DNA from: Verrucomicrobiota bacterium
GTDB lineage: Bacteria; Verrucomicrobiota; Verrucomicrobiia; CAIQCK01
DNA length: 64,000 nt
Reading direction: 5' to 3'
Assembly: GCA_016222825.1 (NCBI GenBank)
Contig: JACRQF010000016.1
Span: 1-64,000, forward strand
Below are positions 19,396 to 29,184 of the stretch, piece after piece. How positions within the stretch are numbered: the stretch's first letter is position 1; each line of letters starts with the position of its first letter. The notes beneath the pieces were generated by a model. That model worked only from the letters and a program-made list of their open reading frames with translations. It had not been told where the DNA came from and made no database searches. The position numbers and the translations under genes are program-made.

Positions 19396-21552
19396 ATGAA
19401 CTCACCGGCACTCTTCAACATCATCGCGCTAGCGGTTTGCCTCACCCTCACGCAGGCCGCGGCGGCGGAATGGCTCAACGCTCGCGACTTCGGGGTGTCC
19501 GGATCAAAGTTCGAGACGAAGGCTGCGACCACCGCCAGCTCGAAACAGATCACCGTCGCGAACGTTGGCGATTTCAAAGTTGGCCAGGGCGTGATGGTGT
19601 CGAAAGCCAACCCGCGTGTTACGGAAGGCCGCTTGTGGGGGCCGCGAAAGGACTATGCGAAATCCAAGCCTGTCGGCGACCTCGTGCAACTGCGCGGCTA
19701 CGACGGCAGCGCGGGTAGTTGGATGGTGTATGTGCTCGATGTGCCCGCCGGGCAGTCGCAGACGTTCCGTTGGAGCGACGATCTTGGCCGCATCTGGCAC
19801 GAGAAGACGCCAATGACCGGCGATTGGCAGCCGCTCGGCGGCGGCATCGAGGTGCGCTTCGGCAAACATGATTGGGAAGCCGGCTACACCGCCACGTTCA
19901 TCGCGCGCGACCAGCTCGTCACCACCATCGAGAAGATCGAGGGCAACACGCTGACGTTGAAGGACGCCGCCACGCGCACGGTCAAGGACGCTCTCGTTCG
20001 GCACAACGACACCGTTGCGTTGCAGACCGCCGTGGACCGCGCGATCAGCGAGAAGAAACACGTCCTGGTGCCCGCCGGCAACTACCGCCTCTCCGGGCCG
20101 ATCATCGTCAGCAACGCAGCGGCCATCGTCATCGAGGGCCAGAGCGCGCCCGACACCGTGCTCGACCTCAGCGAAGGCGAAGGTTCGTGCATCCAGTTGA
20201 AGGGCGGCACGGACGTGACCATCCGCAACTTCAGCATGGTCGGCCACATGGGGTTCGACGAAAGCGACCGGGCCGGCCTTATGCGCACGTTGGGCGGCAC
20301 GGCGGTGTGGGGATTTTACTTCAAGAAATGCAACGCGCTCGGCATCAGCAACACCGAGCGCGTGCTGGTGGAGAACTGCCACGCCCGGCGGATGTCAGCG
20401 GAGTGTTTCTACTCGCAAAGCCGCTCCCGCGTGGGCAACAGCGAGCCGAAGAGTTACACGAAGGCGATCACCTACCTGCGCTGCTCCGTCGTGGATTGCG
20501 CCCGCAACGCTTTCAACAACAACGACTACGCTGAAAACACCAGCGTCCTCCACTGTCGCGTCGTGGACGTGGGCGGCTGCACTTGGGAGGGCGCATCGCG
20601 ATTCGTGCGGCTCATCGGCAACTACGTCCGCAATGCCGGCACCATCGCGATGGGCAATATCCGCAGCCGCGCCGAGCATCTCGAACAACTCGGCTCCGGC
20701 CAGCACATCGTCGCCGACAACGTGTTCGAGGGCCGCACCTGCTACGGCGGCCATCCCGGCGGCTATATCGTCCGCGCCTGCGACGGCGCCACGCAGGTAA
20801 TCGTCCGGAACAACCTTTTCGTGAACTACAATTCCTGCGGCATCGAGATCATCCCAAACCCCGACCCGCGCAGCCTGCCGACGAGTAATTGCGCCATCAC
20901 CGGCAACATCATGGACATGACCGCCATCGGCGAGCCGTCGCGGTTTCGCACCGCGATCCACGTCGGTTCATCCGACGCTGTGATCAGCGACAACCAAGTC
21001 TATACGCGCGGCGTGTGCGACACCAACGTCACCGCCATCTGCCTGACCGAGCCGGCCATCAACCTCGCCGTCCACGACAACCTCCTGCGCAACTGCGGCA
21101 CCGGCATCGTCGGCGAAATCGCTTCCTCCGTCGTTGGCGAAATCGTGAACCCGACGACGTTCGTGGCAGGTCGCGGCAAAGTCCCGATGGAGCGCCGCCA
21201 ATCGCATCGTTATCGCGATTTCAATCTCGCGTGGTTTCGTGCGAACAAACCCGACGGCTTCTCCATCATCGAGTCCTTCGACCCAGAGACGCTGCGGTTC
21301 ACGCTCAAACAACCGCGCGACATGAAGGTCGGCGACCGCTTCGAGGTCTTCGCCCCCTCCGCCAACTGGAACCTCCACGACAACACCATCACCGGCTGCG
21401 CGCAACCCGTCTCGTTCACTGGCCACGGCAGCGACACCTCGCTCTTCCGCAACAACCTCATCGAGCGCGGCGGCGCGACGAACGCGACGCAAGCCATCGC
21501 TGGCAGCGGCAGGTTCAAGCTCATCAACAACCATATCATTGGTTTCGACTGA
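19396..21552 (+). CDS. Secreted pectate-lyase-3-like beta-helix protein
   Basis: The 718-aa protein has a signal peptide (1-24). A start EWLNARDFGVSG resembles the VxDFGAxGDG lead of Pectate_lyase_3 proteins, but the G-D-G part is lost. A small inserted strand domain VANVGDFKVGQGVMVS is of the same kind as one in the 58360 gene. A long right-handed parallel beta-helix runs through about residue 690, with turns such as NIMDMTAIGEPSRF and NLIERGG. The family includes polygalacturonases, pectate lyases and rhamnogalacturonan lyases acting on extracellular polysaccharide. I did not find a clear catalytic triad. It follows the GH20-like gene by 15 nt and probably belongs to the same transcript. 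Confidence 0.72.
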   Translation: MNSPALFNIIALAVCLTLTQAAAAEWLNARDFGVSGSKFETKAATTASSKQITVANVGDFKVGQGVMVSKANPRVTEGRLWGPRKDYAKSKPVGDLVQLRGYDGSAGSWMVYVLDVPAGQSQTFRWSDDLGRIWHEKTPMTGDWQPLGGGIEVRFGKHDWEAGYTATFIARDQLVTTIEKIEGNTLTLKDAATRTVKDALVRHNDTVALQTAVDRAISEKKHVLVPAGNYRLSGPIIVSNAAAIVIEGQSAPDTVLDLSEGEGSCIQLKGGTDVTIRNFSMVGHMGFDESDRAGLMRTLGGTAVWGFYFKKCNALGISNTERVLVENCHARRMSAECFYSQSRSRVGNSEPKSYTKAITYLRCSVVDCARNAFNNNDYAENTSVLHCRVVDVGGCTWEGASRFVRLIGNYVRNAGTIAMGNIRSRAEHLEQLGSGQHIVADNVFEGRTCYGGHPGGYIVRACDGATQVIVRNNLFVNYNSCGIEIIPNPDPRSLPTSNCAITGNIMDMTAIGEPSRFRTAIHVGSSDAVISDNQVYTRGVCDTNVTAICLTEPAINLAVHDNLLRNCGTGIVGEIASSVVGEIVNPTTFVAGRGKVPMERRQSHRYRDFNLAWFRANKPDGFSIIESFDPETLRFTLKQPRDMKVGDRFEVFAPSANWNLHDNTITGCAQPVSFTGHGSDTSLFRNNLIERGGATNATQAIAGSGRFKLINNHIIGFD

Positions 21553-21607
21553 GACTGCAACGCAAGGAATTGAGACTGAAGAGCGAGACAGCTTCGTCGC
21601 AGTGCGC

Positions 21608-21613
21608 TAGAAT
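21608..21613 (+). promoter_or_regulatory. Possible -10 element (TAGAAT) for the ceramidase pair
   Basis: TAGAAT at 21608-21613 lies 8 nt upstream of the ATG at 21622. It is the only good -10-like hexamer in the 69-nt gap. If real, transcription would start almost at the ATG and give a leaderless mRNA. The usual -35 position (about 21585-21590) shows no good hexamer, and a TTGAGA at 21570-21575 is too far away, so this is weak. Confidence 0.2.
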
Positions 21614-21621
21614 CCCGCCCC

Positions 21622-23196
21622 ATGAATCCGGCCATGAACTCATCTCCCACAAGTCGTGACTTCCTGAAAACGTCGGTTGCTGCGGCACTTGGTTTACGCA
21701 TGCTGGTGAACACCTCCTGTGCGCTAGTCTTCGCGCTCGGACTCGTCCTTTCGCCAGCAGGAGCCGCGGAGCTTTGGTTTGGCGCGGCGACGGCGGACAT
21801 CACGCCCAAGCCGCCTGTCCCGCTGACCGGCAACTCTTCTGTCCGCATTGCCCGTGACATCGAGAGCCGACTCACCGCCAACGTGCTCGCCTTGGAGTCG
21901 CGCGAAGGTGGGCGCGCCGTGGACCAAGCGATCATGGTGTCCTGCGATCTGTGCGTCATCCGGCCGGGAATTCAGGAAGGCTTCCGCAAACATCTGGCTG
22001 GCAAGCTGCCCGGCTTCGACCTCAACAAGCTCTTCATCGCCGCGACGCACACGCACGCCGCGCCGGTGATTCAGCAAGACCGCTACGATGAGAAGGACTA
22101 CGGCGACGCCATGCAGCCGAAAGAGTATGTGCCGTGGTTGTATGAGCGGATGGCGCAGGCGGTCGTGAAGGCGTGGAAAGGCCGGGCAAAAGGCGCTGTG
22201 GCGTGGGGCTTGGGCCACGCCGTCACCAGCCACAACCGTCGCGTCGTTTATGCCGATGGCACAGCGAAGATGTATGGCACCATCAACACACCGGAGTTCC
22301 GTGGTCTCGAAGGCTACGAGGACCACGGTGTCCACGTCCTGTGCTTCTACGACTCGCAGAAGCGGCTCAAAGCTGCCGCCATCTCGATGGCGACGACGGC
22401 GCAAGCCGCAGGCGGCAACAAGGTCAGCAGCGACTTCTGGGACGATGCGCGCCGGTTGATTCACGAGCGTCACGGCAAGGACGTGTGCGTGTTGGGATTC
22501 TGCGCCGCCGCCGGTGACCAGACGCCGAGGGCGCACGTGAGCAAGAAGAGCGAAGACCGCATGTGCAAGCTCCGCGACCTGACCTACGGCAAGGAGATTG
22601 GCCGCCGCGTTGCCGCTGCCTTCGACGACGTGGTCAGCGTGATCGCCAAAGACATCCGCGCCGACGTGCCGTTGATGCACCGCGTGCGGCAGATCGATCT
22701 GCCGACACGCATCATCACGGAGGCCGAATACGCCATCGCAAAGAAAGCGTGCGAAGAAGTTGATGGCAGGAAGACGCGACTAAAGACGGACGCGTGGACG
22801 CGTCACTTCTACGGCTTGGTCATGGAACGCTATCTCGCCCAGCAGAAGGGCGGTTGGAAAACCTACACGATGGAGCTGCACGTCCTGCGGCTCGGCGACA
22901 TAGCCATTACCACGAATCCCTTCGAGTTGTTCGTGGACTACGGCGTGCAGATCCAAGCCCGTAGCCCGGCGGTGCAGACGTTCCTGATCCAGTTGGCGGC
23001 CAGCGGCCCGCTGCCGGCCTACTACGTGCCGACGCCGCGCGCGATGGCCGGCGGCAGTCTCAACGACAAGCTCTTCACCAACTACAGCGCCACAGCCAGC
23101 CACAACATGATCGGCCCCGAAGGTGCACAGGCGCTCGTGGACCGCACCGTCGAGACGATCAACGAGCTTTGGAAGCCATCCGCCAAACAGAACTGA
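21622..23196 (+). CDS. Secreted ceramidase-like protein (paralog 2) with a composite leader
   Basis: This 524-aa protein has the same fold as the 9084 gene but is a distinct branch with the 23216 gene. Hallmarks: AELWFGAATADITPK, the HxH in ATHTHAAPV, the GDQTPR loop in CAAAGDQTPRAH, and the terminal FELFVDYGVQI strand. The N-terminus is odd. From the first ATG it carries SRDFLKTSVAAALGL, which looks like a Tat leader missing one Arg of the twin pair. This is followed by MLVNTSCALVFALGLVLSPAGAAE, a complete Sec signal. The functional start may therefore be the ATG at 21700, with the upstream part left over from a Tat-exported ancestor. It is followed by the 23216 paralog after 19 nt. Confidence 0.78.
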   Translation: MNPAMNSSPTSRDFLKTSVAAALGLRMLVNTSCALVFALGLVLSPAGAAELWFGAATADITPKPPVPLTGNSSVRIARDIESRLTANVLALESREGGRAVDQAIMVSCDLCVIRPGIQEGFRKHLAGKLPGFDLNKLFIAATHTHAAPVIQQDRYDEKDYGDAMQPKEYVPWLYERMAQAVVKAWKGRAKGAVAWGLGHAVTSHNRRVVYADGTAKMYGTINTPEFRGLEGYEDHGVHVLCFYDSQKRLKAAAISMATTAQAAGGNKVSSDFWDDARRLIHERHGKDVCVLGFCAAAGDQTPRAHVSKKSEDRMCKLRDLTYGKEIGRRVAAAFDDVVSVIAKDIRADVPLMHRVRQIDLPTRIITEAEYAIAKKACEEVDGRKTRLKTDAWTRHFYGLVMERYLAQQKGGWKTYTMELHVLRLGDIAITTNPFELFVDYGVQIQARSPAVQTFLIQLAASGPLPAYYVPTPRAMAGGSLNDKLFTNYSATASHNMIGPEGAQALVDRTVETINELWKPSAKQN

Positions 23197-23215
23197 GCCG
23201 CATTTCAACACTGCC

Positions 23216-24646
23216 ATGAAAACCAACACTGCCCTTCTGTTCTCCGTCATCCTCGCCACCGCCGTTGCCTCAGCAGCCGAGCTTCACATCGGCGCGGCCA
23301 CTGTCAGCATTACGCCCGACAAGCCCGTAGCGCTCGACGGCCATCGCGGCTTGCGCATCTCGAAGAAGGTCGAATCGCCGATCACCGCGACGGCGTTGGC
23401 GCTGGAATCGCGCGACGGCGACAAGGTGCTCGACCAGGCCGTCATCGTCTCCTGCGACATCGTCGCGATCCGGGCGGGCATTCAGGAGATGGTCCGCGCC
23501 AAGTTGAAGCCGCGGCTGCCGGACTTCGACGCCAACAAGCTCTTCCTCTGCGCCACGCACACCCACAACGCGCCGGTGACGTTGGAGGGGCGCTACACAA
23601 TACCGGAAACGGGTGTCATGAAGCCGTCGGAGTATGCGGAGTTCATGACCACGCAGGTCGCCGATGCCATCGTCGAGAGCTGGAAGAAACGTCGGCCCGG
23701 CAAGGTCGCTTGGGCGCAGAGTCACGCGGTCGTCGCGCACAACCGCCGCGCCACCTACAGCGACGGCACGGCCCAGATGTATGGTGCAACGAACACTCCC
23801 AAGTTCCGTGGCATGGAGGGCTACGAGGATCACAGTCTCGACGTGCTGTTCTTCTGGGACGCGCAGGACAAGCTCATCGCGACGGCGATCAATGTGCCCT
23901 CCCCCGCGCAGGAAGCTGAGGGCGGCCCGCTGCTTCACGCCGACTTCTGGCATCCGGCGCGGGAGATGTTGCGCGCGCGCTACGGCAAAGACCTCTGCAT
24001 CCTCGGCTGGACCGGCGCGGGCGGCGACCAAACGTCGCGGCCCCAATATCGCAAGGCGGCCGAGGAGCGGATGATGAAGTTGCGTGGCCTCTCGCGCATG
24101 GAGGAAGTTGCACGCCGCATCGCCGCGGGCTGGGAGGACGCCTACGAGTGCGCGCGCAAGGACATCCGAAGCGACGTTGCGCTGCGCCATTTCGTGAAAC
24201 AGATCGAGTTGCCCCACCGCCAGGTCACCGAAACCGAAGTCGCCGACGCGCGCAAAGAGGCGGCCAAGTTTGCGAAAGACCCGGCGCAGCGTTGGAACTA
24301 CCGCTGGCACATGGGCGTGGTGGAGCGTTACGACGCCCAGAAGGCCGGCACCGAGCAGCCCTACAAGATGGAACTGCACGCCCTGCGTCTCGGCGACGTG
24401 GCCATCGCGACGAACGAGTTTGAGTTGTTCACCGACTACGGCGTCCGGATGAAGGCGCGCAGTCCCGCCGTGCAGACCTTCGTCATCCAACTCGCCGCCA
24501 GTTCCTACGGCTATCTGCCCACCGAGCGCGCCGTGCGCGGCGGCCACTACAGCGCCGTCATCCAAAGCAGCCGCATCGGCCCCGACGGCGGGCAGGTTCT
24601 CGTGGAGCGCACCGTCGAGGCGATGCAAGAACTCTGGAAGAAGTAG
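23216..24646 (+). CDS. Secreted ceramidase-like protein (paralog 3)
   Basis: About 476 aa from ATG 23216. The signal peptide is MKTNTALLFSVILATAVASAAE. It is closely related to the upstream neighbour and shares HIGAATVSITPDKP, ATHTHNAPV, GAGGDQTSRP and FELFTDYGVRM, which points to tandem duplication. It has the HxH zinc-site motif and the GD loop, but whether it acts on ceramide is not shown. Relatives are annotated only by the fold. A frame open further upstream (23123) would run through the end of the previous gene, so the ATG after the intergenic spacer is chosen. Confidence 0.8.
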   Translation: MKTNTALLFSVILATAVASAAELHIGAATVSITPDKPVALDGHRGLRISKKVESPITATALALESRDGDKVLDQAVIVSCDIVAIRAGIQEMVRAKLKPRLPDFDANKLFLCATHTHNAPVTLEGRYTIPETGVMKPSEYAEFMTTQVADAIVESWKKRRPGKVAWAQSHAVVAHNRRATYSDGTAQMYGATNTPKFRGMEGYEDHSLDVLFFWDAQDKLIATAINVPSPAQEAEGGPLLHADFWHPAREMLRARYGKDLCILGWTGAGGDQTSRPQYRKAAEERMMKLRGLSRMEEVARRIAAGWEDAYECARKDIRSDVALRHFVKQIELPHRQVTETEVADARKEAAKFAKDPAQRWNYRWHMGVVERYDAQKAGTEQPYKMELHALRLGDVAIATNEFELFTDYGVRMKARSPAVQTFVIQLAASSYGYLPTERAVRGGHYSAVIQSSRIGPDGGQVLVERTVEAMQELWKK

Positions 24647-24665
24647 CGGGGCTTGGACCGCCTGC

Positions 24666-26036
24666 ATGAAACCCACCATCCATCAAACGACCATCACCCG
24701 CCGGGAGTCGCTCAAGACGATGGGCCTCTTCGCCTCCGGTTGTGTGCTGGGCGTTGAACGCCGCACCGTATCAGGGGCCGACATTCCAACTGCTGGCACG
24801 TCATGCTCCGCGCACGACTTGTTCCAGCAATACGAGCGGCGGTTTGCCGAAGCGGGTCTTCGGATGCCGGAACGAAACCCCGCCGTGCCTGCCGACCGCG
24901 AGACTATCGCGCGCGTCGCCAAAGACTGCCTTGGCATCCGTGATGAGTGGGTGCCAACAATTCGCGCAGAGAAAGTGCGAGAGGCTGCCTTTGACGGCGG
25001 GCGCATTGAGATGCCGCGAGCCACCTCATGGCCTGGCGTGACGGCCACCGCGCTGCTTTACCTGCCGGCCGACGCGCCAGACCGGCCGTTGCCGCTGGTG
25101 ATCTTGTGCTGCGGACACGGCAAAGGCGGCAAACTCGCCGACGGCTATCAGCGCATGGCCCGCCACATCACGCGCCGCGGAGCGATGGTTCTGTGTCCTG
25201 ACAACCTCGGCCAGGGCGAGCGCGTCGCGATGGGCCACGCCGATTGCGTCAAACCGTTCGCGTGCGGCTCCAGCGTGCAGGGTTTGATCGTGATGGAGAC
25301 AATGGGCTGGCTGCGCTGGGCGTTGAAGCAGCCGCGCGTGGATCCGCGCCGCGTCGCGGCCATCGGCAACTCCGGCGGCGGGACGCTCACCGTGTTTCTG
25401 GCGGCGCTCTGCCCGGAACTGGCGGCGCTGTCGTCCTCCGGCTATCCGAGCACGTTCGACTTCGTGGCGCGCAAGGAGAAGAAGCACTGCCACTGCAACA
25501 TCCTGCCGGGCGCCGTCGGACAGTTGGAGATGTGGCAACTGCTCGGCAGCTTCGCTCCGCGCCCGCTGTTCATCTTCCAAGGCGACGGCGACCCGCTCTT
25601 CCCGCCGGACCTCTTCTTCCACACCGCCCGCAAAGTCCGGCAGGTCTATCGCGCGCGCAACGCCGAGAAAGCATTCGAATCCCGCGTCATGACCGGCGGT
25701 CACTCGTGGGACGCTCCGCGCAACGTCGCGCTCGGCCAGTTCCTCGCCCGACACTTAAACCTCAAGCGTTCGGTTGGACGTGAGAACGAAAATGAACCGT
25801 TGCTGACCGAGAAAAACCGATGTCTGGATTCCTGGCCCGCCAACGCTCTCACCACCGACCAATTGGCCGAGCAACTGACCGGCCGCCGCGCGAACGACGG
25901 CATACGCCTCTGGGATGTGTATCCTCCACCTGTCCCGCGGGATGTTCCGCTGGAAGACATTGCGCCGCGTGGCTCCACACGACAAATCTTCGCCCAGTTC
26001 GAGGCGTTTCTACGACAACCCAAGCCCAAACCATGA
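24666..26036 (+). CDS. Tat-exported alpha/beta hydrolase (acetylxylan-esterase-like)
   Basis: This 456-aa protein carries a Tat-type leader ITRRESLKTMGLFASG with the twin Arg followed by a hydrophobic stretch. It has an alpha/beta hydrolase fold with an oxyanion strand LPLVILCCGHGKGG, the nucleophile elbow GNSGGG (Ser236), a probable acid Asp in FQGDGDPLFPP and a His in GGHSWDAP. It resembles bacterial acetylxylan esterase/dienelactone-hydrolase-like proteins that remove acetyl groups from polysaccharides. The C-terminal portion, from about residue 375, is an extra helix-rich tail. The stop codon overlaps the ATG of the following fusion gene (ATGA at 26033), indicating translational coupling. 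Confidence 0.78.
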   Translation: MKPTIHQTTITRRESLKTMGLFASGCVLGVERRTVSGADIPTAGTSCSAHDLFQQYERRFAEAGLRMPERNPAVPADRETIARVAKDCLGIRDEWVPTIRAEKVREAAFDGGRIEMPRATSWPGVTATALLYLPADAPDRPLPLVILCCGHGKGGKLADGYQRMARHITRRGAMVLCPDNLGQGERVAMGHADCVKPFACGSSVQGLIVMETMGWLRWALKQPRVDPRRVAAIGNSGGGTLTVFLAALCPELAALSSSGYPSTFDFVARKEKKHCHCNILPGAVGQLEMWQLLGSFAPRPLFIFQGDGDPLFPPDLFFHTARKVRQVYRARNAEKAFESRVMTGGHSWDAPRNVALGQFLARHLNLKRSVGRENENEPLLTEKNRCLDSWPANALTTDQLAEQLTGRRANDGIRLWDVYPPPVPRDVPLEDIAPRGSTRQIFAQFEAFLRQPKPKP

Positions 26037-29000
26037 AGATCAACCGTTTACTGTTTACGTTCATCACGCTGACACTGACATCGCTGGCAAACGCGGACTT
26101 CTACGTCGCCACCAACGGCAACGACGCTAATCCCGGCACCAAGGCGAAGCCCTTCGCGACGCTGGACCGGGCGCGCGACGCCGTCCGACAATCCAAAATC
26201 CAAAATCCACAATCCAAAATCAGCGTCTTCGTTCGCGCCGGCACTTATGAACTGACGAAGACGTTCAAGCTGGCTGCGGAGGACTCTGGCTCGGAGAAGA
26301 CGCCAGTGGTTTATTGGGCGTATCCGAAGGAGAAGGTTCTGCTTATCGGTGGCAAGCGAATCACAGGCTTCATGCCGCACAGGGGGCAGATTCTGAAAGC
26401 CGATGTTGGCGCGCTGGGGTTCACTAATTATTTCCGCCAGCTCTTCCTCGACGGGAAGCGGATGCAGCTCGCCCGCTACCCGAACTACGATCCGGTGAAT
26501 CCCAACGGCGGGTTTGCTTACGTGGACGGGCCGCTGCCGAAGGACTCCGACAAATACAAGGAGAAGCCGGAGTATCGGCCGCGGCAGATTTGCTACAAGG
26601 CCAGCGACGCTCGCTCGTGGGCGCATCCGGAGATAGCCGAGGTGATTTACTTCCCGTGGCACAACTGGCTGAACATCAGCGTGCCGGTCGCCTCGGTGGA
26701 CAAGGAGCAGCGGCTCATCACGCTGACACGCGACGCGAAGACGCACGAAGGTTATCCCGGCGGCATCCGGCCCGGCGACCGCTATTACGTCCGCAACCTG
26801 ATGGAGGAACTCGACTCGCCCGGCGAATGGTTCCTCGACCGCGAGAAGAGCATGCTCTACTTCTGGCCGCCAAAGCCGCTTGCTGGCCTCGAAGTGTATG
26901 CCCCGACGACCGACAATCTCATCGAGATTGGCGCGAACACCGAGTGGATCACCATCCGCGGGTTCACGATGGAGTGCTGCGACGGCTATGCGGTCGCAGT
27001 GCGCGGCGCGAGCAACTGCCTCGTCGCGGGCAACACCATCCGCAACACGGCGGGCGGGAGTCTCCGCGGCGGTGGCGGCGTGCTCGTGGACGGCGGCGCG
27101 AACTGCGGCGTGGTCGGCAACGACATCCACGACGTCGGCAACATCGGCATCACATTGCGCGGCGGCGACAAGGAGACGCTCACGCCGGCCGGGCATTACG
27201 CCGACAACAACTACCTCCATCACATCGGCGTCCTCAACGCCCACGGCCACGGCGTCATGATGGGCGGCGTCGGCCTGCGCGTCTCGCACAACCTCATCCA
27301 CGACATCACCCGCTCCGGCCTCTTCGGCGGCGGCAACGATTGCGTCGTCGAATACAACCACATCCGCCACGACAACCTCATGACCGAGGACACCGCCGGT
27401 TACTACAACGGCGGCAACTGGCACAACCGCGGCCAGATCGTCCGTTACAACTACGTCCACGACACGCTCGGCTACGGCCGCCGCGCCGGCAAATGGGCCT
27501 GGCCGATGTTCGCGTGGGGCATCTACCTCGACGACGACGAGAGCGGCACGCGCGTCTATGGCAACATCATCGCCCGCACCACGCTCGGCGGTGTCCACGT
27601 CCACGCCGGCCGCGACAATCTCGTCGAGAACAACATCATCATTGACTGCGCGAAACAGCAGTTCCAGATGTCCGGCCACGACCCGGCGCACAGCCAGTGG
27701 TTGATCGACAAGAAGAAGGCCGAATTCGCGAAATACCAGCGCAACCCCGCCTACGCGAAATACCCGGAGGTGCCCGCGCTCGACATCGAAAAGGCGTGGC
27801 TGATGGTCGGGAACAAGTTCCGCCACAACATCGTCTGCTACCGGGGCACCAACTCGATGCTCTATACCTACTCGCAGGACCGTTACCCCGAACAGAACGA
27901 GACCGACCACAACCTCGTCTGGCACCACGACCAGCCCATCACCGTCCAGCACAGCACCGGCTGGAAGTCGGCGAAACTCTCATGGGAGGAATGGCAGAAG
28001 GCCGGCCGCGACCAACACTCCGTCGTCGCCGACCCGCTCTTCGTCAACGCCGCCAAGGACGACTACCGCCTCAAGAAGAACTCCCCCGCGTTCAAACTCG
28101 GTTTCAAACCGATCCCCGTCGAGAAGATTGGCCCCTACAAGGACCCGTTGCGCGCGAGCTGGCCCATCGTCGAGGCCGAGTGCGTGCGCGAGCATCCGCA
28201 GCCCGTCGAGATGGGACCGCTCTGGCCCGACAAGGCACCCGTGGGCGACGGCACGTTCGAGGACGTCAACGCCAACATCACCGTCCACCTCCCCGCGCCC
28301 GACAAGGCCAACGGCGCGGCCGTCGTCATTTGTCCCGGCGGCGGCTACCAGCGCCACGTCGTTGGAGCCGAAGGACACCAAATCGCCCAATGGCTCAACT
28401 CGCACGGCATCGCGGGCATCGTGCTGGAGTATCGGATGCCGCAGGGCCGGCCGTTCGTCCCGTTGCTCGACGCCCAACGCGCCATCCGCTACGTCCGCTC
28501 GCGCGCCGCCGAATGGCACATCGCGCCGAACCGCATCGGCATCATGGGCTTCTCCGCCGGCGGCCACCTCGCGTCCACCGCAGGCACACACTTCGACGAC
28601 GGCGACCCGAAGTCCGCCGACCCCGTCGCCCGGCTGAGCTGCCGTCCCGACTTCACCATCCTCGTCTATCCCGTCGTCACGATGGGCGACAAGACCCACA
28701 GCGGCTCGAAGAAGAACCTGCTCGGCTCCGACCCGAAGCCGGAGCTGGTCGAGTTGTTCTCAAACGAAAAGCAAATCACCGCCAAAACCCCGCCCGCGTT
28801 CCTGGCCCATGCCATAGACGACAAGCCCGTCCCGCCCGAAAACAGCCGCCAGTTCGCCGAAGCGATGAAGCCGCACAACGTCCCCGTGAAGTATCTGGAA
28901 CTGCCCAACGGCGGCCACGGCCTGAACCACTACCAAGGCCCGTCGTGGGACGCATGGCAAAAGCAGTCCATCGAGTGGCTGGCCGCACAGGACTTCACTT

Positions 29001-29038
29001 CGCGCAACAACCCTCCCCGCGCGGCAAACTCTCGGTGA
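26033..29038 (+). CDS. Fusion: secreted right-handed beta-helix plus BD-FAE-type esterase
   Basis: 1001 aa from ATG 26033, overlapping the previous stop. A signal peptide (MKINRLLFTF...NA) is followed by the standard FYVATNGNDANPGT opening and a right-handed beta-helix (about residues 25-700). After a linker, an alpha/beta hydrolase begins near residue 733: VVICPGGGYQRHVV (oxyanion), GFSAGGHLAS (nucleophile Ser841), HAIDDKPVPP (Asp929 or Asp930) and GGHGLNHY (His962). The C-terminal half is of the bifunctional feruloyl/acetyl esterase type. The protein therefore could bind or cleave a polysaccharide backbone and remove acyl groups. The A-rich stretch at 26188-26222 encodes SKIQNPQSKI, a microrepeat inserted in frame (see findings). 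Confidence 0.85.
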   Translation: MKINRLLFTFITLTLTSLANADFYVATNGNDANPGTKAKPFATLDRARDAVRQSKIQNPQSKISVFVRAGTYELTKTFKLAAEDSGSEKTPVVYWAYPKEKVLLIGGKRITGFMPHRGQILKADVGALGFTNYFRQLFLDGKRMQLARYPNYDPVNPNGGFAYVDGPLPKDSDKYKEKPEYRPRQICYKASDARSWAHPEIAEVIYFPWHNWLNISVPVASVDKEQRLITLTRDAKTHEGYPGGIRPGDRYYVRNLMEELDSPGEWFLDREKSMLYFWPPKPLAGLEVYAPTTDNLIEIGANTEWITIRGFTMECCDGYAVAVRGASNCLVAGNTIRNTAGGSLRGGGGVLVDGGANCGVVGNDIHDVGNIGITLRGGDKETLTPAGHYADNNYLHHIGVLNAHGHGVMMGGVGLRVSHNLIHDITRSGLFGGGNDCVVEYNHIRHDNLMTEDTAGYYNGGNWHNRGQIVRYNYVHDTLGYGRRAGKWAWPMFAWGIYLDDDESGTRVYGNIIARTTLGGVHVHAGRDNLVENNIIIDCAKQQFQMSGHDPAHSQWLIDKKKAEFAKYQRNPAYAKYPEVPALDIEKAWLMVGNKFRHNIVCYRGTNSMLYTYSQDRYPEQNETDHNLVWHHDQPITVQHSTGWKSAKLSWEEWQKAGRDQHSVVADPLFVNAAKDDYRLKKNSPAFKLGFKPIPVEKIGPYKDPLRASWPIVEAECVREHPQPVEMGPLWPDKAPVGDGTFEDVNANITVHLPAPDKANGAAVVICPGGGYQRHVVGAEGHQIAQWLNSHGIAGIVLEYRMPQGRPFVPLLDAQRAIRYVRSRAAEWHIAPNRIGIMGFSAGGHLASTAGTHFDDGDPKSADPVARLSCRPDFTILVYPVVTMGDKTHSGSKKNLLGSDPKPELVELFSNEKQITAKTPPAFLAHAIDDKPVPPENSRQFAEAMKPHNVPVKYLELPNGGHGLNHYQGPSWDAWQKQSIEWLAAQDFTSRNNPPRAANSR

Positions 29039-29184
29039 CCGCTTGCCGCCGTTGACGCTAGCTGACGATTTGCCAATCCGCGCTCCGCAATCGGCTAACG
29101 CGCATCGCGCATCAAAATCACCGTGACCTGTGCCGATAGCCGGCACTGAATCCGTCGAAAATCAGGAACCGGCCTCTGACGACG

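Noticed and set aside
26048..27952. 634-codon minus-strand open frame
   Set aside because: Antisense to the beta-helix part of the fusion gene. The Val/Asp/Ala-rich composition is typical of a shadow.
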